DNA of 64,000 bases from Psychrobacter sp. MF31 (GTDB lineage: Bacteria > Pseudomonadota > Gammaproteobacteria > Pseudomonadales > Moraxellaceae): contig NZ_JABBDX010000002.1 in NCBI RefSeq assembly GCF_012847335.1, positions 354,323 through 418,322 on the forward strand, given 5' to 3'. Below the pieces are notes generated by a model. The model saw nothing but the letters and a program-made list of their open reading frames with translations. It was not told the DNA's origin and searched no databases. Each line of letters begins with the position of its first letter. Position 1 is the stretch's first letter. Below, piece by piece: positions 46,877 to 56,036 of this stretch. Made by a program: the position numbers and the translations under genes.

Positions 46877-47254
46877 TTAAATAGCTTCTGCCATATCTTC
46901 ATCTAAATCATCGTAGCGGTCATCACGACCTGCGCCTTGAACTTTTTTGCGCTCTTGCTTGGTTTTATATTTGCGAACTTGACGGTCTAGTTTTTCTGCC
47001 ATCTCGCCAATGGCTTTATACATATCTTCATCAAGCGCTTGAACGAACATCTCTTGACCGGCAACGCGCATAATGGCTTCAGCTTTATGGCTCTTTTTAC
47101 CGCCGTCGGTGGCGCCGCTGTTATCAAGCGATAAGATAACTTGAATACTTTGAATTTGGTCAAAATGACGCTCAACTTTGGCAAGTTTTTCACGAACTGC
47201 ATTGTTCATGGCATCGGTAACGCTGATATGGTGACCACTGATAGAAATATTCAT
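46877..47254 (-). CDS. hpf: Ribosome hibernation promoting factor HPF (short form)
   Basis: A 125-residue protein of the S30AE family: MNISISGHHISVTDAMNNAVREKLAKVERHF-type N-terminus and a conserved Tyr/Lys region near 80-95. It helps silence ribosomes in stationary phase. The C-terminal tail after 100 is acidic and charged. AAGGA 7 bases upstream supports the start. It follows rpoN on the same strand, the usual order, but with a 379-base gap. Confidence 0.95.
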   Translation of the reverse strand: MNISISGHHISVTDAMNNAVREKLAKVERHFDQIQSIQVILSLDNSGATDGGKKSHKAEAIMRVAGQEMFVQALDEDMYKAIGEMAEKLDRQVRKYKTKQERKKVQGAGRDDRYDDLDEDMAEAI

Positions 47255-47633
47255 AGATTGATCCTTCTTTTATCACAGCTTAGCTTAGCTGATGGTTAAC
47301 AGATGACGTTTAAAATTGGGTTATAGTTATTGGTCGTCATCTGATCCTATCAAAAGCAGTTTTAATTTTATTTATCGTTATTCGCTTTAAATTTCTTTAA
47401 TAGCTAATGGCTTTTAAAACGGCTTTTGATATGACTCTAATTTGTCATGAAATCGGGTCAGTAGCAAGCCAGTTTCATGTAATTAAATGTAACTTTTACT
47501 TTCGTTTTTTTCTTAATTCTTTATAATCGAAAATTTTTATTTTTTGATTGCTTCGTTTGCAAATGTGATCAGCAAATGAGTTATGATTTGTCACCAAAGT
47601 GAAAAGCAGCCAAAGGTAAATTTAGAAAAATCA
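47255..47633. other. Gap between rpoN and hpf
   Basis: It is AT-rich and non-coding. An inverted repeat CATGAAA/TTTCATG lies at 47446-47479. hpf probably has its own promoter here, unlike compact rpoN-hpf operons. Confidence 0.5.
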
Positions 47634-49286
47634 TCAAAATTTTTGCTTACGTTGTGTTGATGAGCCAATATTCATGGCTTCGCGATATTTAGCAATGGTT
47701 CGCCGCGCGATATCAATGCCATCGGCTAAAAGTTTGGCTTGAATTTTGCTGTCAGAAAGTGGTTTTTTAGGGTCTTCGTTTTGAATCATCTGCTTGATCA
47801 TCGCGCTAATGGCGGTCGAGGACACATCACCATCACTGCTGCTAACGTGCGAGGAGAAAAAGTGCTTTAGTGAAAACAAACCTTGCGGGGTAAGCATGGT
47901 TTTGTTGGTGGTAAGCCTTGATACAGTGGACTCGTGAAGCCCAAGCTCTTCAGCAATGTCCTTTAAAATCAAGGGCTGCATGGCGGTAGCGCCCTTTTGC
48001 AAAAACGCTTGCTGATGGCGGACGATGCTGGTGGCAACGTTTAATAGGTTTTGGTTACGCTCCTCAATACTTCGGATAAACAGCCTTGCCTCAACAAGAT
48101 GCTCGCGCAAGTATTGATTGTCGGGGCTTTGATCGCCATGCTTGACCAAGCTTGCATAGTCTTGGTTGATTCGCAGTTTGGGTAAGGTTTCAGGATTTAG
48201 CCTGACATTCCAGCCTGATGATTCATTATTGTTTTGAGTTTTGGCAACACTGACCAAAATGTCTGGAATATCATAGCTTTCGGGAGCGCCATCTGTATGG
48301 TTGTTTCGTTGATAGCTGAGCCCTGGGGCAGGATCAAGGCGTCGTAGTAGCGCGATGGCTTGGGTAATGGCATCAATCGTTAATCCAGTAGCTTCCATCA
48401 ACGCTTTAATATTGTTACTGATTAAATACTCGCGAGCAAACAGTACGGCTTTAGCTTCATTGATAAATTCAGTATTTGAGTCAAGCTTGTTTAGTTGCAA
48501 CAGCAAACTCTCACCTAAATCACGAGCGCCAACGCCGATAGGATCACACGATTGAATAATTTTTAATACCGCTTTGATATCGTCGCCATCAATGCCATGT
48601 TCCCACTGATAAAAGCTTGCCATCAGATCAAAGCTTTGCTCAAGCTCAACTAAATCAAGCTGGATGAAGCCCTCATCGCTCATGGCATCGACCAGATAAT
48701 CAGCAATCAATAAATCGCTTACGGATAATCGCTTAAAGTTCAGCTGCCAGCGAACATAATCTTGAATGCTGCTGCAAGTTGCGCCTTGATAATCGTCCAA
48801 CTCATCAAGATCGGTGGGCGCGCCGCCAATATGATTATTTTCAAAGCCTGTATTTTCAAAACTTGTGTTATCAAAGCTGTCCTCAAAGCCTGAATCAGTA
48901 AAGTCGCTATTAAAATTAAACGCCTCAACGTCAAAATCAGGGGGGTCGCTACCATCAACACTGTTGTCAAATTTGCTATCAAAACCATCCTCAAAGTCAT
49001 CTGCGGCGCGCTCATTTTGAGAGCTGCTTTGCTTGAGCGCTCCTGATTGCAAATTCCAAGGCTCATTTAATTCAAAATCCGCCCCATTTTGACGTTCGTC
49101 ATTGTGACTTTCGCTGTCATCGCCCTCCTCAATGCGCTCAAGCAGCGGATTGCTATCAAGCTTGGCTTGAACTTCCGCTTCAAGCTCAAGGCTTGATAGT
49201 TGCAGCAATTTGATGGCTTGCTGCATCTGCGGGGTGAGCTTTTGCGAGGTCGATAAACTATTGGTCAATCCGAACGACATACTCAT
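47634..49286 (-). CDS. rpoN: RNA polymerase sigma-54 factor with acidic insertion
   Basis: A 550-residue protein counted from the ATG at 49286, which gives the family start MSMSFGLTNSLSTSQKLTPQMQQAIKLLQLS (an ATG at 49319 adds 11 residues). The glutamine-rich region I is present, the helix-turn-helix is LHESTVSRLTTNKTMLTPQGLFSLKHFF, and the RpoN box ARRTIAKYRE is near the C-terminus. E. coli RpoN is 477 residues. The difference is an acidic, Asp/Asn/Phe-rich region II from about 52 to 165, with a repetitive patch of FEDS/FDNT/FENT/FENN units at 134-151. Confidence 0.95.
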   Translation of the reverse strand: MSMSFGLTNSLSTSQKLTPQMQQAIKLLQLSSLELEAEVQAKLDSNPLLERIEEGDDSESHNDERQNGADFELNEPWNLQSGALKQSSSQNERAADDFEDGFDSKFDNSVDGSDPPDFDVEAFNFNSDFTDSGFEDSFDNTSFENTGFENNHIGGAPTDLDELDDYQGATCSSIQDYVRWQLNFKRLSVSDLLIADYLVDAMSDEGFIQLDLVELEQSFDLMASFYQWEHGIDGDDIKAVLKIIQSCDPIGVGARDLGESLLLQLNKLDSNTEFINEAKAVLFAREYLISNNIKALMEATGLTIDAITQAIALLRRLDPAPGLSYQRNNHTDGAPESYDIPDILVSVAKTQNNNESSGWNVRLNPETLPKLRINQDYASLVKHGDQSPDNQYLREHLVEARLFIRSIEERNQNLLNVATSIVRHQQAFLQKGATAMQPLILKDIAEELGLHESTVSRLTTNKTMLTPQGLFSLKHFFSSHVSSSDGDVSSTAISAMIKQMIQNEDPKKPLSDSKIQAKLLADGIDIARRTIAKYREAMNIGSSTQRKQKF

Positions 49287-49558
49287 GATTGGACGTAATC
49301 CTCCGGCGTTGGATAGCAAAATTTAACTGGAAATAAAGGCTGAATAAAGTTTTATCACAGCTTTTGATAAAACACGACAATAGCATTTTTTAGCCAAAAA
49401 AGGTCAGCTTTGCATTAGTGAATTCTTAAAAACTTGAGTTCGCTATCAGTGATGGCAAAATTTGACTATCGGCTTAAGCGCCTTTACCTTAAACTAAAGC
49501 CAGTTGATTACCACTTTTTATCATTATTCAAAATTAAAAACTTAAAACGGAAGTTAAA

Positions 49559-50431
49559 ATGACAATACTCACCGTTGCCGCCGTTCAAATGAACAGCCAA
49601 CAAGATATCGATGCCAATTTAGCGGCAATTTCAAAGTCAATCAGCCAAGCCAAATCGCAAGGTGCTCAATTTGTGGTTTTGCCTGAAAACTGTTGCAGCA
49701 TGGGTGAGCAGCCCGCGACCGCTGAGCGTTTTGATGAACTATCAAGCACTATTGCCGACTTTGCTAAAGACAGCGGCATTCATGTCTTAGCCGGAACGCT
49801 GCCCTGCCCGTATCGCCCTGATGGCGCGCGCGTTCCTGACGGCAGACTGCGCCAAGTCAGTCAATTGTTCGCCCCAGATGGCTCTCAAGTTGCCCGCTAC
49901 GACAAAATCCATTTATTTACCGCCACCGTTGGCGACAAGCAAGGTCGCTATGATGAAGCGGCGACGTTTGAGGCAGGGGATAAAATGGTCGTTGCACCAA
50001 TCGCGACCGATAACGGCACCTTTTGGCTTGGGATGATGGTTTGCTTTGATTTGCGCTTTCCCGCGCTCTCCCAAAGGTTACGGCAATCAGGGGCAGAAAT
50101 TTTAACCGCGCCATCGGCATTTACCTATTTAACAGGTCAGGCGCACTGGTCGCTACTGCTCAAAGCGCGCGCCATTGACAGTCAGTGTTTGGTCGTTGGG
50201 GCAGCTCAAGGCGGCGAGCATCAGTATAAATCTGGCACAGCAAGGCAAACTTGGGGTCATGCGGGGATTAGCAACTTTAAAGGGGAAATGGTGGCGCAAT
50301 ATGAGCAAAGCGCCCTTAGTGACAATGACGCTCAAGACGGCTTTGCGTTAGTTACGGCAAGTCTTGATTTGGCGGCGCAAAATGAAGGTCGGCAAAACCT
50401 GCCCATTTTTAATTGTCATCGCTTGGCTTAA
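49559..50431 (+). CDS. Carbon-nitrogen hydrolase (nitrilase family, Nit-like)
   Basis: A 290-residue protein with the nitrilase triad: Glu43 in LPEN, Lys116 in DKIHLF, and Cys162 in VCFDLRFP. It resembles the Nit1/NitFhit group, which includes deaminated-glutathione amidase. That activity is a likely but unproven role. ACGGAAG upstream supports the ATG at 49559. It is divergent from rpoN and its last 23 bases overlap convergent xerC. Confidence 0.88.
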   Translation: MTILTVAAVQMNSQQDIDANLAAISKSISQAKSQGAQFVVLPENCCSMGEQPATAERFDELSSTIADFAKDSGIHVLAGTLPCPYRPDGARVPDGRLRQVSQLFAPDGSQVARYDKIHLFTATVGDKQGRYDEAATFEAGDKMVVAPIATDNGTFWLGMMVCFDLRFPALSQRLRQSGAEILTAPSAFTYLTGQAHWSLLLKARAIDSQCLVVGAAQGGEHQYKSGTARQTWGHAGISNFKGEMVAQYEQSALSDNDAQDGFALVTASLDLAAQNEGRQNLPIFNCHRLA

Positions 50432-51425
50432 GCTTGCTTTGAGCATTACTTTTAACATTGTTTGGCTTTTTTGCCGCTCGCGGGTGCGCGTTGTCATAAA
50501 CTTGGGTCAATTTGGCAAAGTCAACGTGGGTATAAACCTGAGTGGTGCTGATGTCGCTGTGACCCAGCAGCTCTTGAACAGCGCGCAAATCGCCACTTTC
50601 TGACAGCAAATGTGAGGCAAAGCAGTGCCGTAACAAATGCGGATGGATATTTTGAGCAATTCCGGCGCGACTTGCGGCAAATTTTAAGCGGTTTTGAACT
50701 GTTCTTGTGGTCAGCCGACTGCCCAATTTTTGGCTGATAAACAGTGTCGACTCATTGTTTTTAAGCCAAATTGCGCGGTAATTTAGGTAATCTTTAATCG
50801 CAGTAATGGCGCGGCGACCGACCGGAACAAGTCGCGTTTTATTGCCTTTTCCAGTCACCCGAACTTGGCAACTGCTCAAGTCCAAATCCGCCAAATCAAG
50901 CGCCACCAACTCACCAACGCGAAGCCCACTGCTGTAAAGCAACTCCATCATTGCCAAATCTCGCGACCAAAGCGCGGCTTGCTTGGGGTCATCAGGCGCA
51001 GGTTGGTCAAGCAACTGGCTGATTAAATCAATATCGGCAATCGCAGGCAGCGGTCGTGATTGCCGTTTGATTTGATAATGCGCGGCAGGATTGACCAAAA
51101 CTTTGCCATTTTTTAACAGCCAATCGTAAAAATGGCGAATGGCGGATAACTCTTGCTGAACGCTGCTGATAGCAAGACCGTCAACCTCCAAGCGCTTGGC
51201 AACAAATTGCGACAACTGACGTTTATCAAACTGCAACCAACTCAGGTTTTTTGCTACCAAAAAATCTGCCAACCGAGTTAGCGCCGCTGAGTACGCTAAC
51301 ACGGTATACTTGGAATGCCGCTGAATCATAAGCTCGCTCAGCCAGTCATTAACCGCTTCCAACATGGTCAACAGCGGATTGTCAGTTAAAGGCGGCTCGA
51401 ATTTGGTGGCGCGGATTCTGCTCAT
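50409..51425 (-). CDS. xerC: Tyrosine recombinase XerC
   Basis: A tyrosine recombinase of about 338 residues. The catalytic residues are in SSGLRVGELVAL, HPHLLRHCFASHLL and LGHSDISTTQVYTHV. Together with XerD it resolves chromosome dimers at dif. The start is not certain. The ATG at 51425 gives MSRIRATKFEPP; the ATGs at 51452 and 51515 overlap dapF and are possible. It follows dapF closely, the usual order in this group. XerC and not XerD is inferred from that context. Confidence 0.9.
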   Translation of the reverse strand: MSRIRATKFEPPLTDNPLLTMLEAVNDWLSELMIQRHSKYTVLAYSAALTRLADFLVAKNLSWLQFDKRQLSQFVAKRLEVDGLAISSVQQELSAIRHFYDWLLKNGKVLVNPAAHYQIKRQSRPLPAIADIDLISQLLDQPAPDDPKQAALWSRDLAMMELLYSSGLRVGELVALDLADLDLSSCQVRVTGKGNKTRLVPVGRRAITAIKDYLNYRAIWLKNNESTLFISQKLGSRLTTRTVQNRLKFAASRAGIAQNIHPHLLRHCFASHLLSESGDLRAVQELLGHSDISTTQVYTHVDFAKLTQVYDNAHPRAAKKPNNVKSNAQSKLKPSDDN

Positions 51426-51441
51426 GATCAATTGGTGCCGT

Positions 51442-52329
51442 TTAACTGGCATCGACTGGCTTGATTCCAGCTTGCGCCATGAGACCATCTGGACTGAATA
51501 CGCCTTCATAAACAAACGCGGTGGGTCCTGTCATCAGTACTGAATAGCCGGGTTGCCAGCGGACAATCATGCTGCCGCCATAAAGCTGAGCGCGAACGTC
51601 CTCGCCCTCATCAAGCCAGCCTTCACGGACACCTACCGCAACCGCCGCGCAAGCGCCCGTGCCGCAAGCTTGGGTTTCGCCAACGCCGCGCTCATAAACC
51701 CGAAGGCGAATATGGCGCTGATTCATCACTTGCATAAAGCCGACGTTGACGCGATCCGGAAACGCCGGATGCGACTCAATGGCTTTGCCAAGCGTTTTGA
51801 CATCGGCGGCTAACACGTCATCGACTTTAATCACCGCATGTGGATTGCCCATATTGGCAACAAACAGCTGAACGGGCGTTCCGGCAACATCCAAATGATA
51901 GGCGTTTTGAATTTTAGTAATGGCTTTTGGGGTAAAAGGAATTTCATCCGGCTCAAATTTGGGTTTTCCCATATCCACCTCAACCCAGCCGTAGCGGTCG
52001 GTGCTTAACGAGATGATCCCACTTGCCGTTTCTACCCGAAGGCGCTGCTTAAAGGACAATTTTCGAGCTTGAACAAACCGTGCAAAACAGCGCGCGCCAT
52101 TGCCGCACTGCTCAACTTCTGTGCCATCGGTATTAAAAATTCGGTAACTAAAATCAACATCCGGTCGCATCGGCGGCTCAACAACCAGCAGTTGGTCAAA
52201 GCCGACACCCAAATGCCGATCACCCAATAATTGCACCAACTCCGGTGTCAAATCAAGGCGCTGGGTCACCAAATCGATGACCATAAAATCATTGCCCAGC
52301 CCATGCATTTTTGTAAATTCTATCAGCAT
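51442..52329 (-). CDS. dapF: Diaminopimelate epimerase
   Basis: A 295-residue cofactor-free racemase that turns LL- into meso-diaminopimelate for lysine and peptidoglycan. The two active-site cysteines are in [14 protein letters not shown] (Cys75) and [12 protein letters not shown]. It lies between lysA and xerC on the same strand. In Pseudomonas a DUF484 gene lies between dapF and xerC; here it is absent. Confidence 0.97.
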   Translation of the reverse strand: MLIEFTKMHGLGNDFMVIDLVTQRLDLTPELVQLLGDRHLGVGFDQLLVVEPPMRPDVDFSYRIFNTDGTEVEQCGNGARCFARFVQARKLSFKQRLRVETASGIISLSTDRYGWVEVDMGKPKFEPDEIPFTPKAITKIQNAYHLDVAGTPVQLFVANMGNPHAVIKVDDVLAADVKTLGKAIESHPAFPDRVNVGFMQVMNQRHIRLRVYERGVGETQACGTGACAAVAVGVREGWLDEGEDVRAQLYGGSMIVRWQPGYSVLMTGPTAFVYEGVFSPDGLMAQAGIKPVDAS

Positions 52330-52514
52330 ATCCTTGTATCCTATCCTATTTTTTTATGTGATTGCTATAGTAGCACGGCGCTTGTCACAATGATAACCAT
52401 CGGCTTGGCTCAAGCTTATTATTCTTTGATATTTTTTAAAGGTGATAAAAAACCCATCGTTAAGATAACCATGGGTCGATTTAAAAATACGATAAAACTT
52501 TGAAAAATAAGATA

Positions 52515-53855
52515 TTAATTGTCATTCCATAAGCGTTCAGTGGCAAACAGCTCGCTGATCGTTTCGCGCGGTCGGATCAATTGGTGGCGGTCTTCATCAA
52601 CCATCACCTCACAAGCTCGCGGTCTTGAGTTATAATTGCTGCTCATCACAAAGCCATAAGCGCCGGCGCCCGTCACTGCCAAAATATCCCCAACCGCGAG
52701 CGACAATCGGCGCTCTTTGGCTAAAAAATCGCCCGTTTCGCAAACCGCGCCCACGATATCCCAAGATTGCAAGTTGTTGTGATCCGCGCCGCCCTCAGGC
52801 AAAACGTTTGGAATGATCGCCATTTGGGCTTGATAAAGCGCAGGTCGAATCAAGTCATTCATCGCCGCATCAACGATGGCAAAGTTTTTGTGCTCGGTTG
52901 GCTTTAACACCTCAACGCGGGTCAATAAAATTCCAGCATTAGCAACCATACTGCGACCGGGCTCTAAAAATAGCTTTAAGCCAAGCGCGGTTAATTTGGG
53001 CAATAACGCTTGCGCAAAATCATGAATGCTAACTGGCGTCTCATCAATATAACGAACGCCTAAACCGCCGCCTAAATCAATGTGCGATAAGTGAATGCCT
53101 TTGTTTTTTAAGGTAGTAATCAGCTCAATGACTTTATCAAGCGCAGCAACAAACGGCGTCACATCCGTCAATTGCGAGCCGATATGGCAATCAATGCCTT
53201 TAATCTCGATATTTTCAAGGGTAGCCGCTTCTTCGTAAACGGCAACGGCAACGTTATGGTCGATGCCAAACTTGTTGTCTTTGAGACCCGTTGAAATATA
53301 CGGGTGCGTTTTGGCATCAACATCCGGATTAACGCGCAGTGAAATCGGCGCGCGAACGCCAATCACCCCTGCAATTTCATTGATCAGTGCAATTTCGCTG
53401 ATCGACTCAACGTTAAAGCAACCGATACCCTGCTCTAAAGCAAAAGCAATCTCATCGCGAGTTTTGCCAACGCCTGAAAACACCACTTTGCTTGCGCTGC
53501 CACCGGCTGCCAGAACGCGCTCAAGCTCACCGCGTGACACGATGTCAAATCCTGCGCCCGCCTTTGCTAAAATTCCTAAAACGGCTAAGTTTGAGTTGGC
53601 TTTGACCGCATAGCAAATTTGGTGATTGATGGCAGCAAAGCTGTCGCTATATTCTTGATAAGTATCCAAAATGGCTTGCTTTGAATACACATAGCAGGGC
53701 GTGCCGTAAGCTTTGGCAAGATCGCTTACGCTCACCTCATCAAAGCATAGTGAGTTAGAGCTGTAATTTAGCGCCGGAAGGGCTTCGGTCAGCGCTTTTG
53801 GGTCGATATATCGTCCGGCTTGTTGGTTGGCGCCGCTTTTTTCAAAACTTGTCAT
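52515..53855 (-). CDS. lysA: Diaminopimelate decarboxylase
   Basis: A PLP enzyme of about 446 residues that makes lysine from meso-diaminopimelate. The PLP lysine is in CYAVKANSN, and HIGSQ, GGGLGVRY, EPGRSMVANAG and the C-terminal CETGDF are intact. Several starts are possible. The ATG at 53855 has AAGAG 7 bases upstream; ATG codons at 53873 and 53894 and a TTG at 53906 are in frame. It is in the lptM-lysA-dapF-xerC order. Confidence 0.95.
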   Translation of the reverse strand: MTSFEKSGANQQAGRYIDPKALTEALPALNYSSNSLCFDEVSVSDLAKAYGTPCYVYSKQAILDTYQEYSDSFAAINHQICYAVKANSNLAVLGILAKAGAGFDIVSRGELERVLAAGGSASKVVFSGVGKTRDEIAFALEQGIGCFNVESISEIALINEIAGVIGVRAPISLRVNPDVDAKTHPYISTGLKDNKFGIDHNVAVAVYEEAATLENIEIKGIDCHIGSQLTDVTPFVAALDKVIELITTLKNKGIHLSHIDLGGGLGVRYIDETPVSIHDFAQALLPKLTALGLKLFLEPGRSMVANAGILLTRVEVLKPTEHKNFAIVDAAMNDLIRPALYQAQMAIIPNVLPEGGADHNNLQSWDIVGAVCETGDFLAKERRLSLAVGDILAVTGAGAYGFVMSSNYNSRPRACEVMVDEDRHQLIRPRETISELFATERLWNDN

Positions 53856-54021
53856 AGTGCTGCTCTTTTTCATCGTGATTTTTATCGTTGCCATTTGCTT
53901 TGACAAATGGGGTGGTCATCCTTAACTGATTTTTACTGACATTTAGCCAAGCCATCTTTTTTAGTTTGGCTTTATACCGCTTAACTCATTGCCGATTTAA
54001 TAATCATTAGGATCGTTATTG

Positions 54022-54267
54022 TTATCCGGCAAAACTTGCTTTTTTATCCAAATAACGCGAGCTGTCAACCTCGTTATCATCAATCTTAGCAAACGCGGCA
54101 TCTTGCGGATCGCTGGTGCTGGCGGTGGCATCCGATCCAGTCACCAGTGCGCCTGATTCAGGTTTGACTAAATATAAATCGCCTTTTTGACCGCATCCAG
54201 TAATCATTAGCGCGGCAAAACATCCGGTTGCGATCAGGGCAACGCGGCGTAAATTTTGAGAGTTCAT
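54022..54267 (-). CDS. lptM: Small lipoprotein LptM (YifL-like)
   Basis: An 81-residue lipoprotein starting at the ATG at 54267 with AAGG 7 bases upstream. The lipobox ITGC is followed by GQKGDLYL, the motif that defines this family. LptM helps the LptD-LptE lipopolysaccharide translocon mature. Its place just upstream of lysA is conserved. The C-terminal half is a low-complexity tail. Confidence 0.9.
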   Translation of the reverse strand: MNSQNLRRVALIATGCFAALMITGCGQKGDLYLVKPESGALVTGSDATASTSDPQDAAFAKIDDNEVDSSRYLDKKASFAG

Positions 54268-54788
54268 GGCAAAGCCTTGCAAGACGGTATAACAATTAAA
54301 AATAAATGACTGACTATCAAACTGATCCGTATTTTAGCTTGATTTGTGGGCTAAGTTAAATGACTTATTGTGAGGAAAAAAGCATCACGGCGTTATAAGT
54401 GATTATTGTTCAATACTTAACTGACAATAGTCTTATTTTGTAAAGGATTTTTTGAGCCATCGCAATCAAAACTTCAGTAAAAATCACAAATTTTTAGCGT
54501 TTTTGGATAAAAATCTGCTTTTTTTGCTTTTTATGATTGAATAATTGAGACATATCATCTCATTTATGCTATTTTTGACAAAATTGCTTACAATTTGCTG
54601 AGCCTTTGATTGTCAGCCGTTGCAGCGTTTTAAGCGTTCATTGAAGCGATTTTTGTTAAATCCTTATTGCTATCGCGGTCAGATTTTGAAACTATGTGAG
54701 CAATGAGCCGTGATTGTGCGGCATCCTGACAGAGCAGCAATATCAGGACTAAACGTCATTACCAATAACCATCATCTAAGGACAGAGT
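54268..54788. other. Divergent gap between lptM and ackA
   Basis: 521 bases, AT-rich, without a coding frame of note. It must carry the promoters of the lptM-lysA and ackA-pta operons. A TTGACA-like hexamer near 54577 has no matching -10 at the right distance, so I do not call it. Confidence 0.5.
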
Positions 54789-56021
54789 ATGAGTGACAGT
54801 GCCAGCAATCCAAGCTTTAGCGACCGCAGTTCAGTAAAATCAACCCTGACCAACCCAACGCTTGTATTAAACTGCGGATCATCATCGATCAAATATGCGC
54901 TGATTAGCGAAGATGAATCCACCCGAATCACAGGACTTGCCGAAAACTTAGGTCTTGATACCGCACGAATTAAGCACACCACCTTAAACGGTGAAAAGCT
55001 TGAAATCACCATCCCAGGTGGTCGGCATCAGTTGGCGCTGCAAAAAATCTTGGCGCTCCTTGAACAATATCACTTTATCGCGGTCGGTCACCGCGTGGTT
55101 CATGGCGGCCGCGAATACTCAGAAGCCGTTCAGGTCGATGACCATGTGTTAGAAGAAGTTAAGCGCTTAAAAATCCTAGCGCCGCTGCACAACCCTGCCA
55201 ACGCCCTTGGTATTGAAGCGGTTCAGGCGATTTATCCTGAAATCCCGCAAGTGGTGGTGTTTGATACCGCCTTTCACCAAACCATGCCGCCGGTGGCTTA
55301 TCGCTATCCGATTCCAAACGCGCTTTATGAGGAAGAAAAAATCCGCCGTTATGGCTTTCATGGCACCTCTCACGCTTATGTGTCGGAGCGTGCAAGCCAA
55401 ATCACCGATGCTAAAGGCGCTCATGGCTGGCTGACCGCGCATTTGGGAAATGGCTGCTCAGCGGCGGCAGTTTACGATGGCAAAAGCTTGGATACGAGCA
55501 TGGGACTGACCCCGCTTGAGGGGCTTATGATGGGAACGCGAAGTGGTGATGTTGATCCAGGGCTTCACGTTCACCTTAAGCGTAAGCTTGGCATGAGCCT
55601 TGAGGAAATCAATGACATGCTTAACCATAACAGCGGGCTTTTGGGAATTTCAGGACTGTCAAACGACTTGCGAACCATTGAGCAAGCGGCTAATGAAGGC
55701 AATGAAGATGCTCAACTCGCCATTGAAATGTTCTGCTACCGCGCGGGCAAATATTTGGCAAGCTTAAGCTGCGCTTTACCAAGCTTTACCGGAATCGTCT
55801 TTACCGGCGGCATTGGCGAAAACTCAGCGTCAACGCGAGCGCGCATTTTAGATGTGATGCGTCATTTTGGCATCTCGTTTGATGAAGATAAAAACCATTC
55901 GCTTGCAGGCGGCGCAGAAGGCAGCTTTCATAACGATAATAGCAGCATCGAGCTTTGGGTCGTTCCAACCGATGAAGAATGTCAAATCGCTAAAGAAACC
56001 CGCCAAACGCTTGGGCTTTAA
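54789..56021 (+). CDS. ackA: Acetate kinase
   Basis: A 410-residue enzyme of the ASKHA fold converting acetyl phosphate and ADP to acetate and ATP. VLNCGSSSIKYAL, GHRVVHGG, the catalytic FDTAFHQTMP, RRYGFHGTSH, HLGNGCS and FTGGIGENS are all present. AAGGACAGAGT precedes the ATG. It forms an operon with pta 15 bases on. The N-terminal 20 residues are a polar extension. Confidence 0.98.
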   Translation: MSDSASNPSFSDRSSVKSTLTNPTLVLNCGSSSIKYALISEDESTRITGLAENLGLDTARIKHTTLNGEKLEITIPGGRHQLALQKILALLEQYHFIAVGHRVVHGGREYSEAVQVDDHVLEEVKRLKILAPLHNPANALGIEAVQAIYPEIPQVVVFDTAFHQTMPPVAYRYPIPNALYEEEKIRRYGFHGTSHAYVSERASQITDAKGAHGWLTAHLGNGCSAAAVYDGKSLDTSMGLTPLEGLMMGTRSGDVDPGLHVHLKRKLGMSLEEINDMLNHNSGLLGISGLSNDLRTIEQAANEGNEDAQLAIEMFCYRAGKYLASLSCALPSFTGIVFTGGIGENSASTRARILDVMRHFGISFDEDKNHSLAGGAEGSFHNDNSSIELWVVPTDEECQIAKETRQTLGL

Positions 56022-56036
56022 TCACAAGGAGTCGCT

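Noticed and set aside
54570-54610. TTGACA as a -35 for ackA
   Set aside because: No -10-like hexamer lies 16-18 bases downstream; a TACAAT follows after only 8 bases.
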